From NCBI GenBank assembly GCA_026386955.1, contig JAPLMQ010000224.1:1-34567 (forward strand): a stretch of 34,567 nucleotides of DNA. The letters run 5' to 3'. How positions within the stretch are numbered: the first letter of the stretch is position 1; every line of letters begins with the position of its first letter. The translations under genes and the position numbers were made by a program. This document shows positions 16,146-22,877 of the stretch, in pieces. The DNA is from Planctomycetota bacterium (GTDB lineage: Bacteria; Planctomycetota; Phycisphaerae; Phycisphaerales; Phycisphaeraceae). The notes beneath the pieces are model-generated. The model ran no database searches and was not told where the DNA came from. It saw only the letters and a list, made by a program, of their open reading frames with translations.

Positions 16146-17996
16146 ATGACTTTGCCTCATGACCCCCGACGGGTTGGCGGCCGCTGGAGGATGGTGGGTC
16201 TCTCGGCCGGCGTCCTGCTGGGCCTCACCGGCGGATCAATCTTCGTCGCATGGCTGGCCGGTGTCATGGCGGCGCGGGGCCTCTCCGGCATCACCGTCAA
16301 GTGCAACGCATCCATCGCCCTGCTCCTGTCCGGCTCCGCCTTGACGTTGCTGGCCTTGCCGCGTCCCACCCTCTCTCGCGTCTGGGTGGCGCGCGGCTGC
16401 GCGATGGTGGTCCTGCTTCTGGGGGCCTTCACCTTGGCGGAGAACCTCTTCGACCTGGACCTGGGCATCGACCAGCTCCTGGCCAAAGAGTCACCGGGGG
16501 CCAAGGGCTTCCTCTACCCCAACCGCATGGGCGTCCCCGGTTCGCTTGCGTTCGCCCTCGCCGGGGCCGCGTCCCTGCTTCTCTCCCACCGGGACCGTCG
16601 TGTCACGCATTGGGCGCAGGGCCTTGCGCTGGGGGTTGGGCTGATCGGATTGCTGCCGACGGTCGGCTACCTCTACGGGGTGCCGGGGCTCTATGGAATC
16701 GCTCGGTACACCGCGATCGCCTGGCCGATGGCGGTCTCGCTCCTGGTGCTGGCGCTGGGGTTGCTCTGTGTGCGGCCTACCCAAGGGTTCATGGCGCTGG
16801 TGACCGCCGACGACCCGAGCGGGCAGATCTTTCGCGGGATGATCCTGCCGGTCCTGCTGGTGCCCTTGGCGCTGGGCTGGCTGGCGGGGCCGTCCGCAGG
16901 CTATTTTGAACTGGAGATGGGCACGGCGCTGCGGACCTTGGCCACGATGGTGGTCATGACCGGCCTGCTGTACTACGCCGGCCATCGCATTGGCCGCTCC
17001 TCGGCGACAGCCCGGCGGGCGGGCGAATCGCTGAGTGCCAGCGAGGAGCGGTTCCGCCGACTGGTGGAGGTTTCCTCCCAAATCGTCTGGGTGAGCGACG
17101 CCCAGGGCCGGATGGTTGAGGACTCTGCGTCCTGGAGGGCCTTCACCGGGCGGGGCCTTGAAGAATGGCTGGGTGATCACTGGCTGGAGGGGGTGCACCC
17201 CGAGGACCGCCATCGTGTCGCGGACGCGTGGCAATGCGCCGTGGCGACCGTCGCGCCATACCACGTGGAGCTCCGCCAGAGGCGTCGAGACGGCGTGTAC
17301 CGGGTCATGGCCTGCCAAGCCGTGCCCATCCGCAATCCGAACGGCGGTGTGCGCGAGTGGGTCGGGATGAACATCGACATCACCGATCGCAAGCGGGCGG
17401 AAGCCGCGTTGAAGGAAAGTGAGGGCCACGCCCGGCGGATCATCGACCATACATTGGCCTTCGTGGGCGTCCTGTCGCCCGACGGCACACTCCAGGAGGT
17501 CAACGCGGCGGCCCTGCAAGCCAGCGGGGTGAAGCGTGAGGATGTGGTGGGCCGCAAGTTCTGGGACTGTCATTGGTGGTGCTACGACCCCCAGGTTCAG
17601 GAGCAGTTGCGCCAGGCGGTGGCCCGTGCCGCCAAGGGCGAAGTGGTGCGCAATGACGCGACGGCCCGCCTGGCTCCCGATGGCTGGATGCTCGTCGACT
17701 TCATGCTCGCGCCGGTGCACAACGAGGCTGGGGAGGTCACCCACCTGATCCCCTCGGCCCTCGACATCACCGAGCGCAAGCGGGCGGAGGAGGACCTTCG
17801 CCGACTGCCCTCGCGGCGCTGGCCGCAAAGACCTCCTGCGGGCTGGGCTCGCCCGCAATGTCTACTTGACCGCGAAGGGGGTCGAACTGCCCGAGGCCGA
17901 GGCCCGGCTGGCCATCAAGGCCGCCCGCAAGGCGAAGAAGCCCCACGGGCTGACCATCAAGATCGACAGCCGCGACGCCGAAGGCCGCGTGCTTGA
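16146..17996 (+). CDS. PAS-domain membrane sensor, kinase domain lost
   Basis: The recognisable protein spans about residues 1-553. There are seven to eight transmembrane segments (about 15-280), then PAS 1 (about 300-415, with FRRLVEVSSQIVWVSDAQGR and its PAC end NIDITDRKRAE) and PAS 2 (about 425-545, ending ALDITERKRAEEDL). PAC-to-coil junctions of this type normally lead into a histidine kinase or GGDEF domain. Here the reading changes at about 17805 into an arginine/proline-rich tail that is an out-of-frame reading of the tyrosine recombinase sequence lying there. No H-box, N-box or G-box is present, so the product cannot phosphorylate as it stands. The likely cause is a deletion or insertion joining the sensor to recombinase DNA. 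The start at ATG 16146 has only a weak ribosome site. Confidence 0.75.
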   Translation: MTLPHDPRRVGGRWRMVGLSAGVLLGLTGGSIFVAWLAGVMAARGLSGITVKCNASIALLLSGSALTLLALPRPTLSRVWVARGCAMVVLLLGAFTLAENLFDLDLGIDQLLAKESPGAKGFLYPNRMGVPGSLAFALAGAASLLLSHRDRRVTHWAQGLALGVGLIGLLPTVGYLYGVPGLYGIARYTAIAWPMAVSLLVLALGLLCVRPTQGFMALVTADDPSGQIFRGMILPVLLVPLALGWLAGPSAGYFELEMGTALRTLATMVVMTGLLYYAGHRIGRSSATARRAGESLSASEERFRRLVEVSSQIVWVSDAQGRMVEDSASWRAFTGRGLEEWLGDHWLEGVHPEDRHRVADAWQCAVATVAPYHVELRQRRRDGVYRVMACQAVPIRNPNGGVREWVGMNIDITDRKRAEAALKESEGHARRIIDHTLAFVGVLSPDGTLQEVNAAALQASGVKREDVVGRKFWDCHWWCYDPQVQEQLRQAVARAAKGEVVRNDATARLAPDGWMLVDFMLAPVHNEAGEVTHLIPSALDITERKRAEEDLRRLPSRRWPQRPPAGWARPQCLLDREGGRTARGRGPAGHQGRPQGEEAPRADHQDRQPRRRRPRA

Positions 17997-18435
17997 CCTG
18001 CACAGCCTCAGGACGACGCTGGGCACGAACCTTGCCCGAGCGGGGGTCGCCCCTCAGATCGCCCAGCGGCTCATGCGGCACGCCAGCTATTCGACCACGT
18101 TGAAGCACTACACGATTCTGGGGCTCGTGGACATGGCCCGGACGGTCGACGCGATGCCCGGGCTCAATCGGGCTGTGGAAAACGTCGCCGCGACGGGCAC
18201 CGCCGACGCCTCTCCGGCAGGCCCCGAAAAAAGCGCAGCGAATTCCGCAGCACTTGGCCAAGAAACGCGGGGGTTTTCGATGGTAAGCAAGGGTATGGCG
18301 GGAAGCGGCGAAGGGGGGATTGCATCCCCTCGAAACACTGGAAAACACAGCAAATCCAGTGATTTTCAGCAATGCACCCGGATGGAATCGAACCACCGGC
18401 CTCCCCCTTATCAAGGGGGCGCTCTGGCCGTCTGA
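17812..18435 (+). pseudogene. Tyrosine recombinase (integrase) remnant, C-terminal part
   Basis: The frame carries the C-terminal catalytic boxes of phage-type integrases: LDLHSLRTTLGTNLARAGV (box II H-x-x-R), AQRLMRHASYSTTLKHY (RHAS histidine and the nucleophile Tyr). The N-terminal DNA-binding part and the first catalytic Arg are missing, because the sequence begins at the junction with the PAS sensor near 17805. The first plausible start is TTG at 17866, which would give a fragment of about 189 residues. The frame runs into the 3' end of tRNA-Ile (18373-18446), so its last 20 residues are a reading of the tRNA gene. An integrase facing the 3' end of a tRNA is the usual arrangement of an integrated element. 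The remnant should be inactive. Confidence 0.8.
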
Positions 18436-18446
18436 GCTACGAGTGC
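18373..18446 (-). tRNA. tRNA-Ile(GAT)
   Basis: Acceptor GCACTCG/CGGGTGC, D stem GCTC/GAGC, anticodon stem CCCCC/GGGGG with loop TTGATAA giving GAT, T loop TTCGATT and A73. Its 3' end abuts the integrase remnant, which makes it a likely former attachment site. It is the last gene of the second minus-strand array. Confidence 0.92.
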
Positions 18447-18643
18447 GCGTCGCCCCTCGACGCACGCGGCGGCTCTCGGGGGGACGGCGAGGGGCCGCAA
18501 GACCGCGCGGGACCTCTCGGCCCCGCGCGGGTTGGTTGAAAAACGATCTGCTCTTCACTTTTCAAGGAACGTTTCCGACACGCCGAGGCGGTGTCACCCG
18601 CCCCGCCGCCGAACTGGCATCAAACCGACGTCAAACCGACAAG

Positions 18644-18716
18644 CCACTGAGGCCGGGGTCGAACCGGCGGTCTGCCGCTTTTCAGGCGGCCGCTCTGCCA
18701 ACTGAGCCACTCAGCG
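18644..18716 (-). tRNA. tRNA-Phe(GAA), unusual acceptor end
   Basis: Acceptor CGCTGAG/CTCAGTG, D stem GCTC/GAGC, anticodon stem GCCGC/GCGGC with loop CTGAAAA giving GAA, T stem GCCGG/CCGGC with loop TTCGACC. The first pair is C1-G72 and the discriminator is G73. Bacterial tRNA-Phe normally has G1-C72 and A73, an identity position for phenylalanyl-tRNA synthetase. All stems pair, so it does not look decayed. Confidence 0.85.
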
Positions 18717-18888
18717 ATGCGGCGGGCGGTCCCGCCGCGACTCTCACTTCCCACTCTCCGACGAGGCCCTCACGGCCTTCCCACCGCCGCCTTTGGTACT
18801 ACCAAACACCACATTCGATCGAACATAGACAGACCACCACCACCGGGCCATGAAACCCGTCAGCCACACCATGAAACTGATCCGAAAG

Positions 18889-18961
18889 TACCGATGGGAG
18901 GAGTCGAACCTCCGACCTTCCGGTTATGAGCCGGCCTCTCTTCCTGCTGAGCTACATCGGT
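18889..18961 (-). tRNA. tRNA with CAT anticodon (elongator Met or Ile2)
   Basis: Acceptor ACCGATG/CATCGGT, anticodon stem GCCGG/CCGGA (first pair G-A) with loop CTCATAA giving CAT, T stem GGAGG/CCTCC with loop TTCGACT, and A73. The normal A1-T72 pair and the lack of three G-C pairs next to the anticodon loop argue against initiator tRNA. Elongator Met and lysidine-modified Ile2 cannot be separated by eye. Confidence 0.88.
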
Positions 18962-19008
18962 GTTTCATATCTTCCGTTTGGTTCTCCATTCAATGCGAGG
19001 CAAAGCAA

Positions 19009-19081
19009 TGCCCGACCCAGGAATCGAACCTGGCGCCTCCACGGTGTCGTCGTGGCGCTCTGCCGGATGAGCTAGTCGAGC
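19009..19081 (-). tRNA. tRNA-Val(GAC), with C33
   Basis: Acceptor GCTCGAC/GTCGGGC, D stem GCTC/GAGC, anticodon stem CCACG/CGTGG, T stem GCCAG/CTGGG region with loop TTCGATT, and A73. The anticodon loop ACGACAC gives GAC with C at position 33. Confidence 0.86.
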
Positions 19082-19121
19082 GGCGAAGCCGCCCCGGACG
19101 ACGCCAAAAGCGTCGAAAGAA

Positions 19122-19194
19122 TGACCCCAGGGGGATTTGAACCCGCCGTCGCCGCGATGAGAACACGGCATCCTGGCCACTGGACGATGGGGCC
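19122..19194 (-). tRNA. tRNA-Glu(CTC)
   Basis: Acceptor GGCCCCA/TGGGGTC, D stem GTCC/GGAT, anticodon stem CCGTG/CGCGG with loop TTCTCAT giving CTC, T loop TTCAAAT and A73. One mismatch lies in the T stem. It is the first gene of the second array. Confidence 0.9.
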
Positions 19195-19230
19195 GATGAA
19201 ACCGGGTTTTAGTGCTTGTGGTTGCGGGAC

Positions 19231-19608
19231 TTACGCCAAGGAATCGTGATCAGAACTTGATCTTTCCCAAGCAGCCCATTGACCGTAACGCCCTTCGACT
19301 CGGGCGATTTTGGTCGCATTGACCACAGGCAGCGGCATCGCGCAGAAGGCCGGAATGGCCAACGTAAGCGATTCGAGATGGAGTTGCTGCCGGGTCATAC
19401 CAAGCAGTGTATCGTCACTTTCGATCGGAATCAATACCTTTTTCAGTGAATTCCACGGATTTTGTGGATTGGATCGCCGACAAACGCCGTCATTCCGCAC
19501 GAGTTGAATCCATAGGATGAACTTATGCAAGCGATTGCGCGCCGCGGGTCGCGACATATCGACACGCAAAAAATCGATATCTTCGCCGGGCGCATTGCCT
19601 GGTGCCAC
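19231..19608 (-). CDS. Doubtful hypothetical protein in a lower-GC stretch
   Basis: An open frame of 125 codons with mixed, protein-like composition (for example LKKVLIPIESDDTLLGMTRQQLHLE) and a clearly lower GC content than its neighbours. I recognise no domain. The GTG that would start it lies inside the left arm of the family 2 repeat; ATG 19557 would give 108 residues outside the repeat. No convincing ribosome site is visible. It may be a transferred gene, a fragment of one, or chance. Confidence 0.25.
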   Translation of the reverse strand: MAPGNAPGEDIDFLRVDMSRPAARNRLHKFILWIQLVRNDGVCRRSNPQNPWNSLKKVLIPIESDDTLLGMTRQQLHLESLTLAIPAFCAMPLPVVNATKIARVEGRYGQWAAWERSSSDHDSLA

Positions 19609-19778
19609 ATGTCATCGTACTCGTGACATGTGTCTGGAGAGGATGTGCGATCCACCCGCGATGAAGGCGATGCTCCATCAATTCATCAAACCCCGTTGAT
19701 GATTCGATCTGCCCGTCTCGACATCGTGGCCCACCCGTGAACCGGCACATGTCACGAGTACGATGACATGTGGCACCC
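19601..19778. repeat. Hairpin-ended repeat, family 2, copy A
   Basis: The 32-bp ends (19601-19632 and 19747-19778) are perfect inverted complements. Each end is also a hairpin by itself: CACATGTCA, nine bases, TGACATGTG. The 114-bp interior does not resemble that of copy B. The element ends 139 bp before the ATG of the phytanoyl-CoA dioxygenase-like gene. Confidence 0.88.
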
Positions 19779-19917
19779 AGAAACGACTCCTCTTCCCGCA
19801 CCGCGCCGTGATCACTCGACCGCGGACTCTTGCAATCCCAAAACCGCAGCGGTAGCGTGGCGTCCGCGTCTTCCATCGCACCCGCCCCCTCGGCCTCGGC
19901 CCCTTTGTGAGACCCCC

Positions 19918-20709
19918 ATGCCCGTCGCCGCCATCCCCGAGCTCTGCAGCGTCAAGCCCGATCCCGCCCAGCTCGACGCCTGGGTCGCCCAGATGCGCGA
20001 CGTGGGCTACGTCGTCATCCCCGGCGCCCTCCCCCCTGCCGCGACCAAGCATTTCCACGACCGCCTCGCCACCGCCCCCTACTCCTTCGGCAACGAGACG
20101 CACTCCACCGTCCGCCTCTTCGAGCGCGGGTACGACTTCGTCAAGCTCCTGCAAAACGAGCCCGTCTTCAGCCTCGCCGAGCGGCTCTTCGGCTCGAACA
20201 TGCACATCATCGCCCTGCAGGGGCACCGCATGACCACGGGCAAGACCATCGACCAGTTCCACTCCGACGAGCTCTACCTCGAGCGCAGCCCCGAGCACGG
20301 CGACGAGGTCGAATACCCCGCGATCATCAACGTCATCAACTGCCACTACTACTTGATGGACGTGCCGGCGGAGCTCGGGCCGACCTGGGTCGTCCCGCGC
20401 AGCCACCGGGCCTGCAGGCACCCGCGCCCCGCCGACGGCAATCCGCCTTCGTGGCGCGGGAGCAAGGCCGTGCAGTTGCTGGTCAAGGCGGGCGACTGCG
20501 TGATCTACTCCAACCAGCTCTGGCACGCCGGCTCGCCCAACCGCACCAACCACGCCCGGCTGTCGGTCGTCCCGTCGTACTCGCACCGCTGGGTCGCCCA
20601 GCGGTTCTGGCCGTTCCTCAACTACAACCTCTCGCGCGACATCCTCGACCAGTGCACACCCCGCGAGCGCGTGCTCCTGGGCGAGCACCCGCACGGCGCG
20701 TACGGGTGA
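19918..20709 (+). CDS. Phytanoyl-CoA dioxygenase (PhyH) family protein
   Basis: 263 residues from ATG 19918. The Fe(II)/2-oxoglutarate facial triad is visible: His115-x-Asp117 in DQFHSDELYLE and the distal His203 in GDCVIYSNQLWHAGSP, with Arg214 (NHARLSVV) placed to hold 2-oxoglutarate. Length and order fit the family, whose members hydroxylate lipids, small metabolites or halogenation-type substrates; the substrate here is unknown. There is no signal peptide, so it should be cytosolic. The gene stands alone on the plus strand after the family 2 repeat, with no clear ribosome site. A start further upstream would run back into the repeat and is unlikely. Confidence 0.87.
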   Translation: MPVAAIPELCSVKPDPAQLDAWVAQMRDVGYVVIPGALPPAATKHFHDRLATAPYSFGNETHSTVRLFERGYDFVKLLQNEPVFSLAERLFGSNMHIIALQGHRMTTGKTIDQFHSDELYLERSPEHGDEVEYPAIINVINCHYYLMDVPAELGPTWVVPRSHRACRHPRPADGNPPSWRGSKAVQLLVKAGDCVIYSNQLWHAGSPNRTNHARLSVVPSYSHRWVAQRFWPFLNYNLSRDILDQCTPRERVLLGEHPHGAYG

Positions 20710-20768
20710 ACGACGAGGGAAGCCACAGCGGCGGCGCTGGACGATCCTCCGCGTGGGAAGGCGATCTC

Positions 20769-21002
20769 TGATCAGAGCCGGACACTGTGTGTCCGTTGAT
20801 CGGGCGCAAGGCGGTACTCCGCCGCGCGCGAAGTGCCGAACTCGCGGAGATGGTTTGGTCACGCGTTGCCGCGTGCGCGAAGGCCTTTGATTTCGAGATG
20901 AACGCGATTGCGAGTCCGCACGTGCCTTGCAGTTTGGCAAGACGTGCGAGCGGAGTGCCGCTTTCGCCCGAGCTTCGGGGACACAGTCCCCGGCTCTGAT
21001 CA
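20769..21002. repeat. Long inverted-repeat element
   Basis: TGATCAGAGCCGG at 20769-20781 is perfectly complemented at 20990-21002, and pairing continues weakly inward (ACACTGTGTGTCC against GGGGACACAGTCC). Smaller self-complementary words such as GGCGGTACTCCGCC lie inside. It has no coding capacity and no relation to families 1 and 2. Only one copy is in this window. Confidence 0.6.
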
Positions 21003-21133
21003 GGCTGCGCCTGATGATGCAACCGCATCCATCTTGAGATCCTCGCACGAGGGACACCCGACCGGTGGGCTTCGCGGAGTACCGCTCAGCGCCACCCTAC
21101 AAGAACCCGCTCTGCCCCCCTCCCCCCAAATAG

Positions 21134-21178
21134 AACCGGCCCGGTCGAACTCGCGCCACTGCGAGTCAAACCGGGCCG
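21134..21178 (-). terminator. Hairpin downstream of the minus-strand PEP-CTERM-like gene
   Basis: CCGGCCCGGT...AACTCGC pairs with GCGAGT...ACCGGGCCGG around a short loop, giving a strong stem of nearly 20 bp. Reading the minus strand it is followed by TTCTATTT, a weak T tract. It lies about 75 bases after the gene's stop. Confidence 0.6.
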
Positions 21179-21253
21179 GCGTGGGGTGCTTTGGAAACTT
21201 CAGGCGGACAGAAGTCGATCATCGGCCCGCCGCACGGACACTCATCCGACACA

Positions 21254-22036
21254 TCACTCCAGCGGCTTCATCCGGCGGCGGATGGCGACCACGCCCATCA
21301 CCGCGAGGCAGGCCATGCCGGCGGGGAACGACGCGGGCACGGGGACGACCACCGTCTGGATGCCGAAGATCTGGTCCTGCAGCCCGGGGCTCGACAGGGC
21401 GTAGAGCTGGTAGTTCGCGTACGAGGCCGAGCCGCCCAGGCCGTTCACGCTGTCGGTGATCCAGCTCGAGGCCAGGTTGATGATGCCCGCGGGGTTCGGG
21501 TTCTTGGCGCGGGTCGTCCCGGCGGTGAAGCTCGGGACGAAGGAGCTGACGAACGCGCCCACGTGGCTGGCGGGGCTGTCGGAGACGATCTCCCACACCG
21601 CGAGCTGGAAGGCCGCCGCCGTCAGGCTGTCGGTCACCTGCGCGATGTGCCGGCCCCAGAACTCCGTCAGGCGGGCGGCGCGGTCGGTGCCCATCGGCGA
21701 GGTGTTGGGCGCGGCCCCGAGCGTCGAGAGCGTCCATGTCGCGTTCTGGTGGATGTAGACGTTCTGCTGCCCCTCGATGCAGAAGCTCAGGAACCCGCCC
21801 GGCTTGGTGATGAAGTTCTTCACCGCGGTGTTGGTCGTGTCCGTGGTGACGTTCGTCCAGTTGATCGCCCCGACATACGGCGTCGTGTCGTAGCTGGAGC
21901 CCCCGTCGAACGACACGCTCAGCGTGCCCGCGGGGTTGACGTTGTTGAGGTAGGCGGTCACCGAGTCGGCGTTGGCCTTCGGGGCCATGACCATCGCGAG
22001 GAGACCGGCAGCCAGCAGCATGAGTCGACGTTTCAT
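21254..22036 (-). CDS. Secreted PEP-CTERM-like protein with possible thioester domain
   Basis: 260 residues from ATG 22036, with GGGAG upstream at good spacing. A signal peptide (MKRRLMLLAAGLLAMVMAPKANA) precedes the mature domain. GGFLSFCIEG places Cys86 and AAFQLAVWEIVSD places Gln144. A Cys in an F-C context with a later Q-x-x-hydrophobic-W-E is the pattern of thioester domains, in which the Cys and Gln side chains cross-link and the bond can capture surface amines. The C-terminus has VPVPAS, a hydrophobic helix and IRRRMKPLE, a PEP-CTERM-like sorting signal. The thioester reading is a family-pattern inference. A palindromic GTAAACTATTTAC sits about 140 bases upstream. Confidence 0.8.
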   Translation of the reverse strand: MKRRLMLLAAGLLAMVMAPKANADSVTAYLNNVNPAGTLSVSFDGGSSYDTTPYVGAINWTNVTTDTTNTAVKNFITKPGGFLSFCIEGQQNVYIHQNATWTLSTLGAAPNTSPMGTDRAARLTEFWGRHIAQVTDSLTAAAFQLAVWEIVSDSPASHVGAFVSSFVPSFTAGTTRAKNPNPAGIINLASSWITDSVNGLGGSASYANYQLYALSSPGLQDQIFGIQTVVVPVPASFPAGMACLAVMGVVAIRRRMKPLE

Positions 22037-22171
22037 CGTTCTTACTCCCAAGGTTTCCAGTAGCCGCTTCCGGTTGGACCCGCGGCTCCAAGGGGCCCCG
22101 ATCGAAGGGACTCCCAAGGCATTCGCCACTCGCCTCCCAAACGGAGAGGCGGCTCTCATTGGCCATGCGAA

Positions 22172-22184
22172 GTAAACTATTTAC
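22172..22184. promoter_or_regulatory. AT-rich inverted repeat upstream of the PEP-CTERM-like gene
   Basis: GTAAACTATTTAC has GTAAA/TTTAC arms around three bases and is AT-rich in GC-rich surroundings. It could be an operator or part of the promoter of the minus-strand gene starting at 22036. There is no direct support beyond symmetry and position. Confidence 0.25.
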
Positions 22185-22648
22185 ACGAGGTTCCGGCGCG
22201 GGCAAACAAATGGCGAAGAGCCGGCGGGCGTGCCTCGGCAATCGCCGTTTTTCTCCCAACACCAGGAGCCCCGGGCAGGCGGAGACCGCGGCCTCATGAG
22301 ATCCATGCGCCTGACAACAAGAGACTTATGGCCATCCGTCGCGACGGCGCACATTCGCCCGTCGTCCACCCGCCCGCCGAATCCGCGTCCGAGAATAGGC
22401 CCCGCATTCGCTGATTTGGACGATCGGACAACTTGAAACCGACTCCGACCGATGGGTCAGTCAAAGTGGGAAAGCAGATTGTTGGGGGTCGTTGAGTTTG
22501 GAGGCTGGAGCGGCCGGCCTACAGGCGATGCAAAGCTCGATTGATAGTATGATTGCCGAATCCTATTGACCCCCATAATCGTCGCATTCGCTACAACCGT
22601 AATAGACGGATATGGGCCGTTCGCTCACGAATTCCCGATTCGCCCGTC
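22185..22648. other. Intergenic, no supported gene
   Basis: The short frames here lack motifs and ribosome sites. The right part (22440-22640) is less GC-rich. It ends at family 1 repeat copy 3. Confidence 0.4.
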
Positions 22649-22833
22649 TTGTTAGCCGGAAGCGCAAGCGACGGGACGGGGGTCGAACCCATCACTGCAG
22701 CGTCGGAGCACGCGGGCCCATCCCAGTTCACAAGCATGACGCGGCGGTCTCCAATTGAATGGTTCCCGCATAACCCGGGCGCGGCAGGGCTTTGGGGCAC
22801 CCCCGTCCCGTCGCTTGCGCGTCCGGCTAACAA
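22649..22833. repeat. Palindromic repeat, family 1, copy 3
   Basis: Left arm 22649-22683 and right arm 22799-22833 match the family arms, with one change in the right arm (GCGCGTCC for GCGCTTCC). The interior is less like the other copies. It lies 45 bases beyond the stop of the SDR gene, so it would form a hairpin at the 3' end of that transcript. Confidence 0.88.
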
Positions 22834-22877
22834 ATGCCCGCACCCCAATGCAGTGTGCAACTTCGCGCAACCGCCCC

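Noticed and set aside
16146-17996. An intact hybrid histidine kinase
   Set aside because: There is no H-box or ATP-binding motif, and the last 60 codons are an out-of-frame reading of integrase DNA.
18889-18961. Initiator tRNA-fMet
   Set aside because: It has a normal A1-T72 pair and lacks the three G-C pairs next to the anticodon loop that mark initiators.
11450-19200. The regular short repeats and hairpins of the tRNA regions as a CRISPR array
   Set aside because: The units are distinct tRNA cloverleaves with different anticodons; there are no equal direct repeats with spacers and no cas genes.
19601-19778. An insertion sequence
   Set aside because: The 32-bp inverted ends look IS-like, but the 114-bp interior cannot encode a transposase; at most it is a non-autonomous element.
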